Origin: Apostichopus japonicus
Lineage: Eukaryota > Echinodermata > Holothuroidea > Aspidochirotida > Stichopodidae
DNA: 64,000 bases
Assembly: GCF_037975245.1 (NCBI RefSeq)
Contig: NC_092561.1
Coordinates: forward strand, 11,779,001-11,843,000
Direction: 5' to 3'
Shown here: piece by piece, positions 42,841 through 55,870 of the stretch
Layout of the letters: each line of letters begins with the position of its first letter
Position numbering within the stretch: the first letter of the stretch is position 1
Position numbers and translations under genes: made by a program
Notes under the pieces: model-generated
Databases searched by the model: none
Told to the model about the DNA's origin: nothing
The model's input: the letters and a program-made list of their open reading frames with translations, nothing else

Positions 42841-43506
42841 GTGCGGTATACCGATCAATCGAATGTTCGGCACCGAGCCATCGAATTTACGAAACCGATC
42901 AATCGAATGTGCGTTACCGACCTATCGAATGTGCGGTACCGATCAATCGAATGTGCGGTACCGATCAATCGAATGTTCGGTACCGATCAATCGAATGTGC
43001 GGTACCGATCAATCGAATGTGCGGTACCGATCAATCGAATGTTCGGTACCGATCGATCGAATGTGTGGTACCGATCAATCGAGTGTGCGGTACCGATCTA
43101 TCGAATGTGCGGTACCGATCAATCGAATGTGTGTTAACGATCAATCGAATGTGCGTTACCGATCAATCGAATGTGCGGTACCGATGAATCGAATGTGCGG
43201 TACCGATCAATCGAATATGCGGTACCGATCAATCGAATGTGCGGAACCGATCGATCGAATGTGCGTTAACGATCAATCGAATGTGCGGTACCGATCGATC
43301 GAATGTTCTGTATCGATGAATAGAATGTTCGGTACCGATGAATCTAATGTGCGGGCGGTATCTTTCAATCGAATGTTTGTTACCGATCAGTCCAATGTGT
43401 GGTACCGATCAATCGAATGTGCGGTACTGATCGATCGAATGTGCGGTACCGATCAATCGAATGTGCGGAACCAATCAATCGAATGTGCGGTACCGATCTA
43501 TCGAAT
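42841..43506 (+). repeat. 666-bp tandem duplication, copy 2
   Basis: Directly abuts copy 1. At its end the array continues GTGCGGTATAAATG, while copy 1 continues GTGCGGTATACC, so the exchange point lies in the shared GTGCGGTATA. Confidence 0.87.
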
Positions 43507-45440
43507 GTGCGGTATAAATGAGTCGAATGTGCGGTACCGATCAATCGAATGTGCGGAACCAATCAATCGAATGTGCGGTATCGATCAAACGAATGTGCGT
43601 TACCGATCAGTCGAATGTGCGTTACTGATCAATCGAATGTTCGGTACCGATCGATCGAATGTGTGTTAACGATCAATCGAATGTGCGTAACCGATCAATC
43701 GAACGTGCGGTATCGATGAATCAAATGTGCGGTATCGATCAATCGAATGTTTGGTACCGATCGATCGAATGTGCGGACACGATCGATCGAATGTGCGGTA
43801 TCGATCAATCGAATGTGCGGAACTGATCGATCGAATGTGCGTTAACGATCAATCGAATGTTCGGTACCGATCAATCGAACGTGCGGTATACCGATCAATC
43901 GAATGTGCGGTACTGATTCATCGAATGTGCGGAACAGATCAATCGAATGTGCGGTACCGATCAATCGAATGTGCGTTACCGATTAATAGAATGTGCGTTA
44001 CTGATCAATCGAATGTTCGGTACCGATCGATCGAATGTGCGGACACGATCGATCGAATGTGCGGTACCGATCTATCGAATGTGCGGTACCGATCAATCGA
44101 ATGTGTGTTAACGATCAATCGAATGTGCGTTACCGATCAATCGAATGTGCGGTACCGATGAATCGAATGTGCGGTACCGATCAATCGAATATGCGGTACC
44201 GATCAATCGAATGTGCGGAACCGATCAATCGAATGTGCGTTAACGATCAATCGAATGTTCGGTACCGATCGATCGAATGTTCTGTATCGATGAATCGAAT
44301 GTTCGGTACCGATGAATCTAATGTGCGGTATCTTTCAATCGAATGTTTGTTACCGATCAGTCCAATGTGTGGTACCGATCAATCGAATGTGCGGTACAGA
44401 TCGATCGAATGTGCGGTACCGATCAATCGAATGTGCGGAACCAATCAATCGAATGTGCGGTACCGATCTATCGAATGTGCGGCATAAATGAGTCGAATGT
44501 GCGGTACCGATCAATCGAATGTGCGGAACCAATCAATCGAATGTGCGGTATCGATCAATCGAATGTGCGTTACCGATCAGTCGAATGTGCGTTACCGATC
44601 AATCGAATGTTCGGTACCGATCGATCGAATGTGTGGTACCGAACAATCGAATGTGCGGTACAGATCGATCGAATGTGCGGTACCGATCAATCGAATGTGC
44701 GGAACAAATCAATCGAATGTGCGGTACCGATCAATCGAATGTGCGGTACCGATGAATCGAATGTGCGGAACAAATCAATCGAATGTTCGGTACCGATGAA
44801 ACGAATTTGCAGTATCGATCGAATGTACGTTACCGATCAATCGAATGTGCGGAACCGATCAATCGAATGTGCGTTACCGATCAATCGAATGTGCGGTACC
44901 GATGAATCGAATGTGCGGTACCGATCAATCGATTGTGCGTTCCGATCAATCGAATGTGCGTTACCGATCGATCGAATGTGCGGTACCGATAATTCGAATG
45001 TTCGGTACCGATCGATCGAATGTGCGGTACCGATCAATCGAATGTGCGTTACCGATCAATCGATTTTGCGGTACCGATCAATCGATTGTGCGTTAACGAT
45101 CGATCGAATGTGCGTTAACGATCAATCGAATGTGCGGTATCGATCAATCGAATGTTCGGTACCGATAAATCGAATGTTCGGTACCGATCAATCGAATGTG
45201 CGTTACCGATCAATCGAATGTTCGGCACCGATCGATCGAACATGCGGTATCGATGAATCGAATGTTCGGTACCGATCAATCGAATGTTCGGTATCGATGA
45301 ATCGAATGTTCGGTACCAATCGATCGAATGCGCGGACCCGATAGATCGAATGTGCGGTATCGATCAATCGAATGTGCGGCACCGAAAAATAGAATGTGCT
45401 GTACCGATCAATCGAATGTTCGGTACCGATGAAACGAATT

Positions 45441-47396
45441 TGCAGTATCGATCGAATGTACGTTACCGATCAATCGAATGTGCGGAACCGATCAATCGAA
45501 TGTGCGTTACCGATCAATCGATTGTGCGTTACCGATCAATCGAATGTGCGTTACCGATCGATCGAATGTGCGGTACCGATAATTCGAATGTTCGGTACCG
45601 ATCGATCGAATGTGCGGTACCGATCAATCGAATGTGCGTTACCGATCGATCGAATGTGCGGTACCGATAATTCGAATGTTCGGTACCGATCGATCGAATG
45701 TGCGGTACCGATCAATCGAATGTGCGTTACCGATCAATCGATTTTGCGGTACCGATCAATCGATTGTGCGTTAACGATCGATCGACTGTGCGTTACCGAT
45801 CAATCGAATGTGCGGTATACCGATCAATCGAATGTTCGGTACCGATAAATCAAATGTTCGGTACCGATCGATCGAATGTGCGGTACCGATCAATCGAATG
45901 TGCGTTACCGATCAATCGATTTTGCGGTACCGATCAATCGATTGTGCGTTAACGATCGATCGAATGTGCGTTACCGGTCAATCGAATGTGCGGTATCGAT
46001 CAATCGAATGTTCGGTACCGATCGATCGAATGTGCGTTACCGATCAATCGATTTTGCGGTACCGATCAATCGATTGTGCGTTAACGATCAATCGAATGTG
46101 CGTTACCGATCAATCGAATGTTGCTTACCGATCAATCGAATGTGCGGTATCGATCAATCGATTTTGCGGTACCGATCAATCGATTGTGCGGTACCGATCA
46201 ATCGAATGTGCGGTATCGATCAATCGAATGTGCGGTACCGATCTATTGAATGTACAATACCGATCAATCGAATGTTCGGTGTCGATGATTCGAATGTTCG
46301 GAACCGATTAATCGAATATTCGGTACCGATCGATCAAATATGCGGTACCGATCGATCGAATGTGCGGTACCGATCTATGGAAAGTGCGGTATCGATCAAT
46401 CGAATGTTTGGTATTGATCAATCGAATGTTCGGTACCGATGAATCGAATGTTCGGTACCGATCATTCAAATATGCGTTACCGATCGATCAAATGTTAGTA
46501 TCGATCAAACGAATGTGCGGTACCGATCAATCGATTGTGCGGTACCGATCAATCGAATGTGCGTTAACGATCAATCGAATGTGCGTTACCGAACAATCGA
46601 ATGTTCGGTACCGATCAATCGATTTTGCAGTACCGATCAATCGAATGTGCGGTACCGATCAATCGATTGTGCGTTAACGATGAATCGAATGTGCGTTACC
46701 GATCAATCGAATGTTCGGTACCGATCTATCGAATGTTCGGTACCGATCAATCGAATGTGCGGTACCGATCAATCGAATGTTCGATACCGATCAATCGAAT
46801 GTGCGTTACCGATCAGTCAAATGTTCGGTACCGATCAGTCGAGTTTGCGTTACCGATCAATCGAATGTTCGGTACCGATCGATCGAATGTGTGGTATCGA
46901 TCAATCGAATGTTCGGTACCGATGATTCTAATGTGCGGTACCGATGGGATCGAATGTGCGGTACCGATCAATCGAATGTTCGGTACCGATCAATCGAATG
47001 TGCGGTACCGATCCATCGAATGTGCGGTACCGATCAATCGAATTTGCAGTACCGATCAATCGAATGTGCGGTACCGATCAATCGAATGTGCGTTACCGAT
47101 CAATCGAATGTTCGGTACCGATCGATCGAATATGCGGTATCGATAAATCGAATGTTCGGTACCGATCAATCGAATGTGCGGAACCGATCGATCGAATGTG
47201 CGGTATCGATCAATCGAATGTTCGGTACCGATCGATCGAATGTTCGGTATCGATGAATCGAATGTTCGGTACCAATCGATCGAATGCGCGGACCCGATAG
47301 ATCGAATGTGCGGTATCGATCAATCGAATGTGCGGCACCGAAAAATAGAATGTTCGGTACCGATGAATCGAATGTTCGGTACCGATGAAACGAATT
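45441..47396 (+). repeat. 1.9-kb higher-order repeat, copy 1 (1,956 bp)
   Basis: Delimited by the TGCAGTATCGATCGAATG marker. It carries the same ordered set of rare variants as the next two units: GATTTTGCGG, GTATACCG, GTTGCTTACC, GTGTCGATGATTC, AATGTTAGTATCG (TGTTAG at 46,493) and CGATGGGATCG. It is two monomers (44 bp) longer than the others near its left end, where a GATCGATCG/GATAATTCG stretch is repeated. Confidence 0.92.
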
Positions 47397-49308
47397 TGCA
47401 GTATCGATCGAATGTACGTTACCGATCAATCGAATGTGCGGAACCGATCAATCGAATGTGCGTTACCGATCAATCGAATGTGCGGTACCGATGAATCGAA
47501 TGTGCGGTACCGATCAATCGATTGTGCGTTACCGATCAATCGAATGTGCGTTACCGATCGATCGAATGTGCGGTACCGATCAGTCGAATGTTCGGTACCG
47601 ATCGATCGAATGTGCGGTACCGATCAATCGAATGTGCGTTACCGATCAATCGATTTTGCGGTACCGATCAATCGATTGTGCGTTAACGATCGATCGACTG
47701 TGCGTTACCGATCAATCGAATGTGCGGTATACCGATCAATCGAATGTTCGGTACCGATAAATCGAATGTTCGGTACCGATCGATCGAATGTGCGGTACCG
47801 ATCAATCGAATGTGCGTTACCGATCAATCGATTTTGCGGTACCGATCAATCGATTGTGCGTTAACGATCGATCGAATGTGCGTTACCGGTCAATCGAATG
47901 TGCGGTATCGATCAATCGAATGTTCGGTACCGATCGATCGAATGTGCGTTACCGATCAATCGATTTTGCGGTACCGATCAATCGATTGTGCGTTAACGAT
48001 CAATCGAATGTGCGTTACCGATCAATCGAATGTTGCTTACCGATCAATCGAATGTGCGGTACCGATCAATCGATTTTGCGGTACCGATCAATCGATTGTG
48101 CGGTACCGATCAATCGAATGTGCGGTATCGATCAATCGAATGTGCGGTACCGATCTATTGAATGTACAATACCGATCAATCGAATGTTCGGTGTCGATGA
48201 TTCGAATGTTCGGAACCGAATAATCGAATATTCGGTACCGATCGATCAAATATGCGGTACCGATCGATCGAATGTGCGGTACCGATCTATCGAAAGTGCG
48301 GTATCGATCAATCGAATGTTCGGTATTGATCAATCGAATGTTCGGTACCGATGAATCGAATGTTCGGTACCGATCATTCAAATATGCGGTACCGATCGAT
48401 CAAATGTTAGTATCGATCAAACGAATGTGCGGTACCGATCAATCGATTGTGCGGTACCGATCAATCGAATGTGCGTTAACGATCAATCGAATGTGCGTTA
48501 CCGAACAATCGAATGTTCGGTACCGATCAATCGATTTTGCAGTACCGATCAATCGAATGTGCGGTACCGATCAATCGATTGTGCGTTAACGATGAATCGA
48601 ATGTGCGTTACCGATCAATCGAATGTTCGGTACCGATCTATCGAATGTTCGGTACCGATCGATCGAATGTGCGGTACCGATCAATCGAATGTTCGATACC
48701 GATCAATCGAATGTGCGTTACCGATCAGTCAAATGTTCGGTACCGATCAGTCGAGTTTGCGTTACCGATCAATCGAATGTTCGGTACCGATCGATCGAAT
48801 GTGCGGTATCGATCAATCGAATGTTCGGTACCGATGATTCTAATGTGCGGTACCGATGGGATCGAATGTGCGGTACCGATCAATCGAATGTTCGGTACCG
48901 ATCAATCGAATGTGCGGTACCGATCCATCGAATGTGCGGTACCGATCAATCGAATTTGCAGTACCGATCAATCGAATGTGCGGTACCGATCAATCGAATG
49001 TGCGTTACCGATCAATCGAATGTTCGGTACCGATCGATCGAATATGCGGTATCGATAAATCGAATGTTCGGTACCGATCAATCGAATGTGCGGAACCGAT
49101 CGATCGAATGTGCGGTATCGATCAATCGAATGTTCGGTACCGATCGATCGAATGTTCGGTATCGATGAATCGAATGTTCGGTACCAATCGATCGAATGCG
49201 CGGACCCGATAGATCGAATGTGCGGTATCGATCAATCGAATGTGCGGCACCGAAAAATAGAATGTTCGGTACCGATGAATCGAATGTTCGGTACCGATGA
49301 AACGAATT
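47397..49308 (+). repeat. 1.9-kb higher-order repeat, copy 2 (1,912 bp)
   Basis: Exactly 1,912 bp between TGCAG markers (87 monomers less 2 bp); TGTTAG lies at 48,405, exactly 1,912 bp after that of copy 1. It differs from copy 3 at only a handful of sites, for example CAGTCGAATG near 47,581 against AATTCGAATG at the same place in copy 3. Confidence 0.93.
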
Positions 49309-51220
49309 TGCAGTATCGATCGAATGTACGTTACCGATCAATCGAATGTGCGGAACCGATCAATCGAATGTGCGTTACCGATCAATCGAATGTGCGGTAC
49401 CGATGAATCGAATGTGCGGTACCGATCAATCGATTGTGCGTTACCGATCAATCGAATGTGCGTTACCGATCGATCGAATGTGCGGTACCGATAATTCGAA
49501 TGTTCGGTACCGATCGATCGAATGTGCGGTACCGATCAATCGAATGTGCGTTACCGATCAATCGATTTTGCGGTACCGATCAATCGATTGTGCGTTAACG
49601 ATCGATCGACTGTGCGTTACCGATCAATCGAATGTGCGGTATACCGATCAATCGAATGTTCGGTACCGATAAATCGAATGTTCGGTACCGATCGATCGAA
49701 TGTGCGGTACCGATCAATCGAATGTGCGTTACCGATCAATCGATTTTGCGGTACCGATCAATCGATTGTGCGTTAACGATCGATCGAATGTGCGTTACCG
49801 GTCAATCGAATGTGCGGTATCGATCAATCGAATGTTCGGTACCGATCGATCGAATGTGCGTTACCGATCAATCGATTTTGCGGTTTCGATCAATCGATTG
49901 TGCGTTAACGATCAATCGAATGTGCGTTACCGATCAATCGAATGTTGCTTACCGATCAATCGAATGTGCGGTACCGATCAATCGATTTTGCGGTACCGAT
50001 CAATCGATTGTGCGGTACCGATCAATCGAATGTGCGGTATCGATCAATCGAATGTGCGGTACCGATCTATTGAATGTACAATACCGATCAATCGAATGTT
50101 CGGTGTCGATGATTCGAATGTTCGGAACCGAATAATCGAATATTCGGTACCGATCGATCAAATATGCGGTACCGATCGATCGAATGTGCGGTACCGATCT
50201 ATCGAAAGTGCGGTATCGATCAATCGAATGTTCGGTATTGATCAATCGAATGTTCGGTACCGATGAATCGAATGTTCGGTACCGATCATTCAAATATGCG
50301 GTACCGATCGATCAAATGTTAGTATCGATCAAACGAATGTGCGGTACCGATCAATCGATTGTGCGGTACCGATCAATCGAATGTGCGTTAACGATCAATC
50401 GAATGTGCGTTACCGAACAATCGAATGTTCGGTACCGATCAATCGATTTTGCAGTACCGATCAATCGAATGTGCGGTACCGATCAATCGATTGTGCGTTA
50501 ACGATGAATCGAATGTGCGTTACCGATCAATCGAATGTTCGGTACCGATCTATCGAATGTTCGGTACCGATCAATCGAATGTGCGGTACCGATCAATCGA
50601 ATGTTCGATACCGATCAATCGAATGTGCGTTACCGATCAGTCAAATGTTCGGTACCGATCAGTCGAGTTTGCGTTACCGATCAATCGAATGTTCGGTACC
50701 GATCGATCGAATGTGCGGTATCGATCAATCGAATGTTCGGTACCGATGATTCTAATGTGCGGTACCGATGGGATCGAATGTGCGGTACCGATCAATCGAA
50801 TGTTCGGTACCGATCAATCGAATGTGCGGTACCGATCCATCGAATGTGCGGTACCGATCAATCGAATTTGCAGTACCGATCAATCGAATGTGCGGTACCG
50901 ATCAATCGAATGTGCGTTACCGATCAATCGAATGTTCGGTACCGATCGATCGAATATGCGGTATCGATAAATCGAATGTTCGGTACCGATCAATCGAATG
51001 TGCGGAACCGATCGATCGAATGTGCGGTATCGATCAATGGAATGTTCGGTACCGATCGATCGAATGTTCGGTATCGATGAATCGAATGTTCGGTACCAAT
51101 CGATCGAATGCGCGGACCCGATAGATCGAATGTGCGGTATCGATCAATCGAATGTGCGGCACCGAAAAATAGAATGTTCGGTACCGATGAATCGAATGTT
51201 CGGTACCGATGAAACGAATT
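49309..51220 (+). repeat. 1.9-kb higher-order repeat, copy 3 (1,912 bp)
   Basis: Third unit, with TGTTAG at 50,317. After the next TGCAG marker (51,221) the array departs from the unit within about 30 bp, with ATCAAATG replacing ATCGAATG, so the tandem run stops there. Confidence 0.93.
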
Positions 51221-54189
51221 TGCAGTATCGATCAAATGTACGTTACCGATCAATCGAATGTGCGTTACCGATCAATCGAATGTTCGGTACCGATCGATCG
51301 AATGTACGTTACCGATCAATCGAATGTGCGGAACCGATCAATCGAATGTGCGTTACCGATCAATCGAATGTGCGGTACCGATCAATCTATTGTGCGTTAC
51401 CGATCAATCGAATGTGCGTAACCGATCGATCGAATGTGCGGTACCGATGATTCGAATGTTCGGTACCGATCGATCGAATGTGCGGTACCGATCAATCGAA
51501 TGTGCGTTACCTATCAATCGATTTTGCGGTACCGATCAATCGATTGTGCGTTAACGATCGATCGAATGTGCGTTACCGATGAATCGAATGTGCGGTACCG
51601 AAGAATCGAATGTTCGGTACCGATGAAACGAATTTGCAGTATCGATCAAATGTACGTTACCGATCAATCGAATGTGCGGAAACGATCAATCGAATGTTCG
51701 GTGCCGATCGATCGAATGTGCTGTAACGCTTAATCGAATGTGCGTTACCGATCAATCGAATGTACGGTACCGATCAATCGAATGTGCGGTACCGATCAAT
51801 CGAATGTGCGGAACCGATCACTCGAATATGCGTTACCGATCGATCGAATGTTCGGTATCGATGATTCGAATGTTCGGTACCAATCGATCGAATGCGCGGA
51901 CCCGATAGATCGAATGTGCGGTATCGATCAATCGAATGTGCGGCACCGAAAAATAGAATGTTCGGTACCGATGAATCGAATGTTCGGTACCGATGAAACG
52001 AATTTGCAGTATCGATCAAATGTACGTTACCGATCAATCGAATGTGCGGAACCGATCAATCGAATGTTCGGTACCGATCGATCGAATGTGCTGTAACGCT
52101 TAATCGAATGTGCGTTACCGATCGATCGAACATGCGGTATCGATGAATCGAATGTTCGGTACCGATCAATCGAATGCTCGGTATCGATGAATCGAATGTT
52201 CGGTACCAATCGATCGAATGCGCGGACCCGATAGATCGAATGTGCGGTATCGATCAATCGAATGTGCGACACCGAAAAATAGAATGTGCGGTACCAATCA
52301 ATCGAATGTTCGATACCGATGAAACGAATTTGCAGTATCGATCGAATGTACGTTACCGATCAATCGAATGTGCGGAACCGATCAATCGAATGTGCGTTAC
52401 CGATCAATCGAATGTGCGGTACCGATCAATCTATTGTGCGTTACCGATCAATCGAATGTGCGTTACCGATCGATCGAATGTGCGGTACCGATAATTCGAA
52501 TGTTCGGTACCGATCGATCGAATGTGCGGTACCGATCAATCGAATGTACGTTACCTATCAATCGATTTTACGGTACCGATCAATCGATTGTGCGTTAACG
52601 ATCGATCGAATGTGCGTTACCGATAAATCGAATGTTCGGTACCGATCGATCGAATGTGCGGTACCGATCAATCGAATGTGCGTTACCGATCAATCGATTT
52701 TGCGGTACCGATCAATCGATTGGGCGTTAACGATCGATCGAATGTGCGTTACCGATCAATCGAATGTGCGGTATCGATCAATCGAATGTTCGGTACCGAT
52801 CGATCGAATGCTCGGTACCGATCGATCGAATGTGCGGTACCGATAAATCGAATGTTCGGTACCGATCAATCGAATGTTCGGTACCGATCAATCGAATGTG
52901 CGGTACCGATCAATCGAATGTGCGGTTCCGATCAATCGAATTTGCAGTACCGATCAATCGAATGTTCGTTACCGATCAGTCGAATGTTCGGTACCAATTA
53001 AACTAATGTGCGATACCGATCAATCGAATGTTCGGTACCGATCAATCGAATGTGCGGTACCGATCAATCGAATGTGCGGTACCGATCAATCGAATTTGCA
53101 GTACCGATCAATCGAATGTTCGTTACCGATCAATCGAATGTTCGGTACCGATCGATCGAATGTGCTGTAACGCTTTATCGAATGTGCGGTACCGATCAAT
53201 CGAATGTACGGTACCGATCAATCGAATGTGCGGTACCGATCAATCGAATGTGCGGAACCGATCAATCGAATGTGCGTTACCGATAAATCGAATGTTCGGC
53301 ACCGATCGATCGAATATGCTGTATCGATAAATCGAATGTTCGGTACCGATCAATCGAATGTTCGGTACCGATCGATCGAATGTTCGGTATCGATGAATCG
53401 AATGTTCGGTACCAATCGATCGAATGCGCGGACCCGATAGATCGAATGTGCGGTATCGATCAATCGAATGTGCGGCACCGAAAAATAGAATGTTCGGTAC
53501 CGATGAATCGAATGTTCGGTACCGATGAAACGAATTTGCAGTATCGATCAAATGTACGTTACCGATCAATCGAATGTGCGGAACCGATCAATCGAATGTT
53601 CGGTACCGATCAATCGAATGTGCTGTAACGCTTAATCGAATGTGCGTTACCGATCAATCGAATGTGCGGTATCTAATAATCGAATGTGCGGTACCGATCG
53701 ATCGAATGTGCGGTATTGATCAATCGAATGTGCGGCACCGATCAAAATAATGTGCGGTACCGATCAATCGAATGTTCGGTACCGATCGATCGAATGTGCT
53801 GTAACGCTTAATCGAATGTTCGGTACCGATCGATCGAATGTGCTGTAACGCTTAATCGAATGTGCGGTACCGATCAATCGAATGTGCGGTACCGATTAAT
53901 CGAATGTGCGATACCGATCAATCGAATGTGCGGTACCGATCAATCGAATGTGCGGTACCGATCAATCGAATGTGCGGTACCGATCACCCGAATGTGCGTT
54001 ACCGATCAATCGAATGTTCGGCACCGATCGATCGAACATGCGGTATCGATGAATCGAATGTTCGGTACCGATCAATCGAATGTGCGGTACCGATCAATCG
54101 AATGTGCGTTAACGATCGATCGAATGTGCGTTACCGATAAATCGAATGTGCGTTAACGATCAATCGAATGTTCGGTACCGATCAATCGA

Positions 54190-55870
54190 TTTTGCGGTAC
54201 CGATCAATCGAATGTGCGGTACCGATCAATCGAATGTGCGGTACCAATCAATCGAATGTGCGGAACCGATCAATCGAATGTTCGGTACCGATCGATCGAA
54301 TGTGCGGTATCGATCAATCGAATGTTCGGTACCGATCGATCGAATGTTCGTTATCGATCAATCGAATATGCGGTACCGATGAATCGAATGTGCGGTACCG
54401 ATCGATCGAATATGCGATACCGATCAATCGAATGTGGCGGTAACGTACAATCGAATGTGCGGTACCGATCAATCGATTGTGCGTTAACGATGACTCGAAT
54501 GTGCGTTACCGATCAATCAAAATGTTCGATACCGATCAATCGAATGTGCGATACCGATCAGTCGAATGTTCGGTACCGATCAGTCGAGTTTGCGTTACCG
54601 ATCAATCGAATGTTCGGTACCGATCGATCGAATGTGCGGTATCGATCAATCGAATGTTCGGTACCGATGATTCGAATGTGCGGTACCGATGGGATCGAAT
54701 GTGCGGTACCGATCAATCGAATGTGCGGTACCGATCCATCGAATGTGCGGTATCGATCAATCGAATGTTCGGTACCGATCGATCGAATGTTCGTTATCGA
54801 TCAATCGAATATGCGGTACCGATGAATCGAATGTGCGGTACCGATCGATCGAATATGCGATACCGATCGATCGAATGTGGCGGTAACGTACAATCGAATG
54901 TGCGGTACCGATCAATCGAATGTGCGTTAACGATCAATCGAATGTGCGTTACCGATCAATCGAATGTTCGATACCGATCAATCGAATGTGCGTTACCGAT
55001 CAGTCGAATGTTCGGTACCGATCAATCGAATGTGCGGTACCGATCTATCGAATGTGCGGTATCGATCAACCGAATGTTCGGTATCAATCGATCGAATGTG
55101 CGGTATCGATCAATCGATTGTGCGTTAACGATCAATCGAATGTTCGGTACCGATTAATCGATTTTGCGGTACCGATCAATCGAATGTGCGGTACCGATCA
55201 ATCGAATGTGCGGTACCAATCAATCGAATGTGCGGAACCGATCAATCGAATGTTCGGTACCGATCGATCGAATGTGCGGTATCGATCAATCGAATGTTCG
55301 GTACCGATCGATCGAATGTTCGTTATCGATCAATCGAATATGCGGTACCGATGAATCGAATGTGCGGTACCGATCGATCGAATGTTCGATACCGATCAAT
55401 CGAATGTGGCGGTAACGTACAATCGAATGTGCGGTACCGATCAATCGATTGTGCGTTAACGATGACTCGAATGTGCGTTACCGATCAATCGAATGTTCGA
55501 TACCGATCAATCGAATGTGCTATACCGATCAGTCGAATGTTCGGTACCGATCAGTCGAGTTTGCGTTACCGATCAATCGAATGTTCGGTACCGATCGATC
55601 GAATGTGCGGTATCGATCAATCGAATGTTCGGTACCGATGATTCGAATGTGCGGTACCGATGGGATCGAATGTGCGGTACCGATCAATCGAATGTGCGTT
55701 ACCGATCCATCGAATGTGCGGTACCGATCAAACGAATTTGCAGTACCGATCAATCGAATGTGCGTTACCGATCAGTCGAATGTTCGGTACCAATTAAACT
55801 AATGTGCGATACCGATCAATCGAAAGTTCGGTACTGATCAATCGAATGTGCGGTATCTAATAATCGAATG
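54190..55870 (+). repeat. 972-bp spaced duplication with GTGGCGGTAACGTACAATCG
   Basis: The rare GTGGCGGTAACG monomer lies at about 54,434, 54,877 and 55,406. The first and third are 972 bp apart with matching surroundings, including GATGACTCG and CGATGGGATCG. The same module, from about 55,160 to 55,870, recurs 6,634 bp on at about 61,794-62,504. Confidence 0.78.

Larger units (their letters stand above)
35206..44790 (+). repeat. 22-bp satellite array, right of the LTR (left-type variants)
   Basis: Forward head-to-tail monomers with the same variants as the left block, such as GTATAAATGAGTCG, GAGCCATCGAATTTACG and GGTATACC junctions. It holds the 666-bp tandem duplication and a ~1.2-kb segment repeated 3,564 bp apart. 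A 20-bp monomer with GTGTTAACG (about 39,139) and a junction lacking bases near 39,500 are small local deletions. The end at about 44,790 is set by a change of variant set, not by a break in the array. No gene or RNA is supported. Confidence 0.95.

Noticed and set aside
42197-43669. 490-codon reading frame, the longest of hundreds of similar ones
   Set aside because: It is satellite read in frame and spans the 666-bp duplication. The same peptide appears in all three frames, and there is no start context, codon bias or domain.
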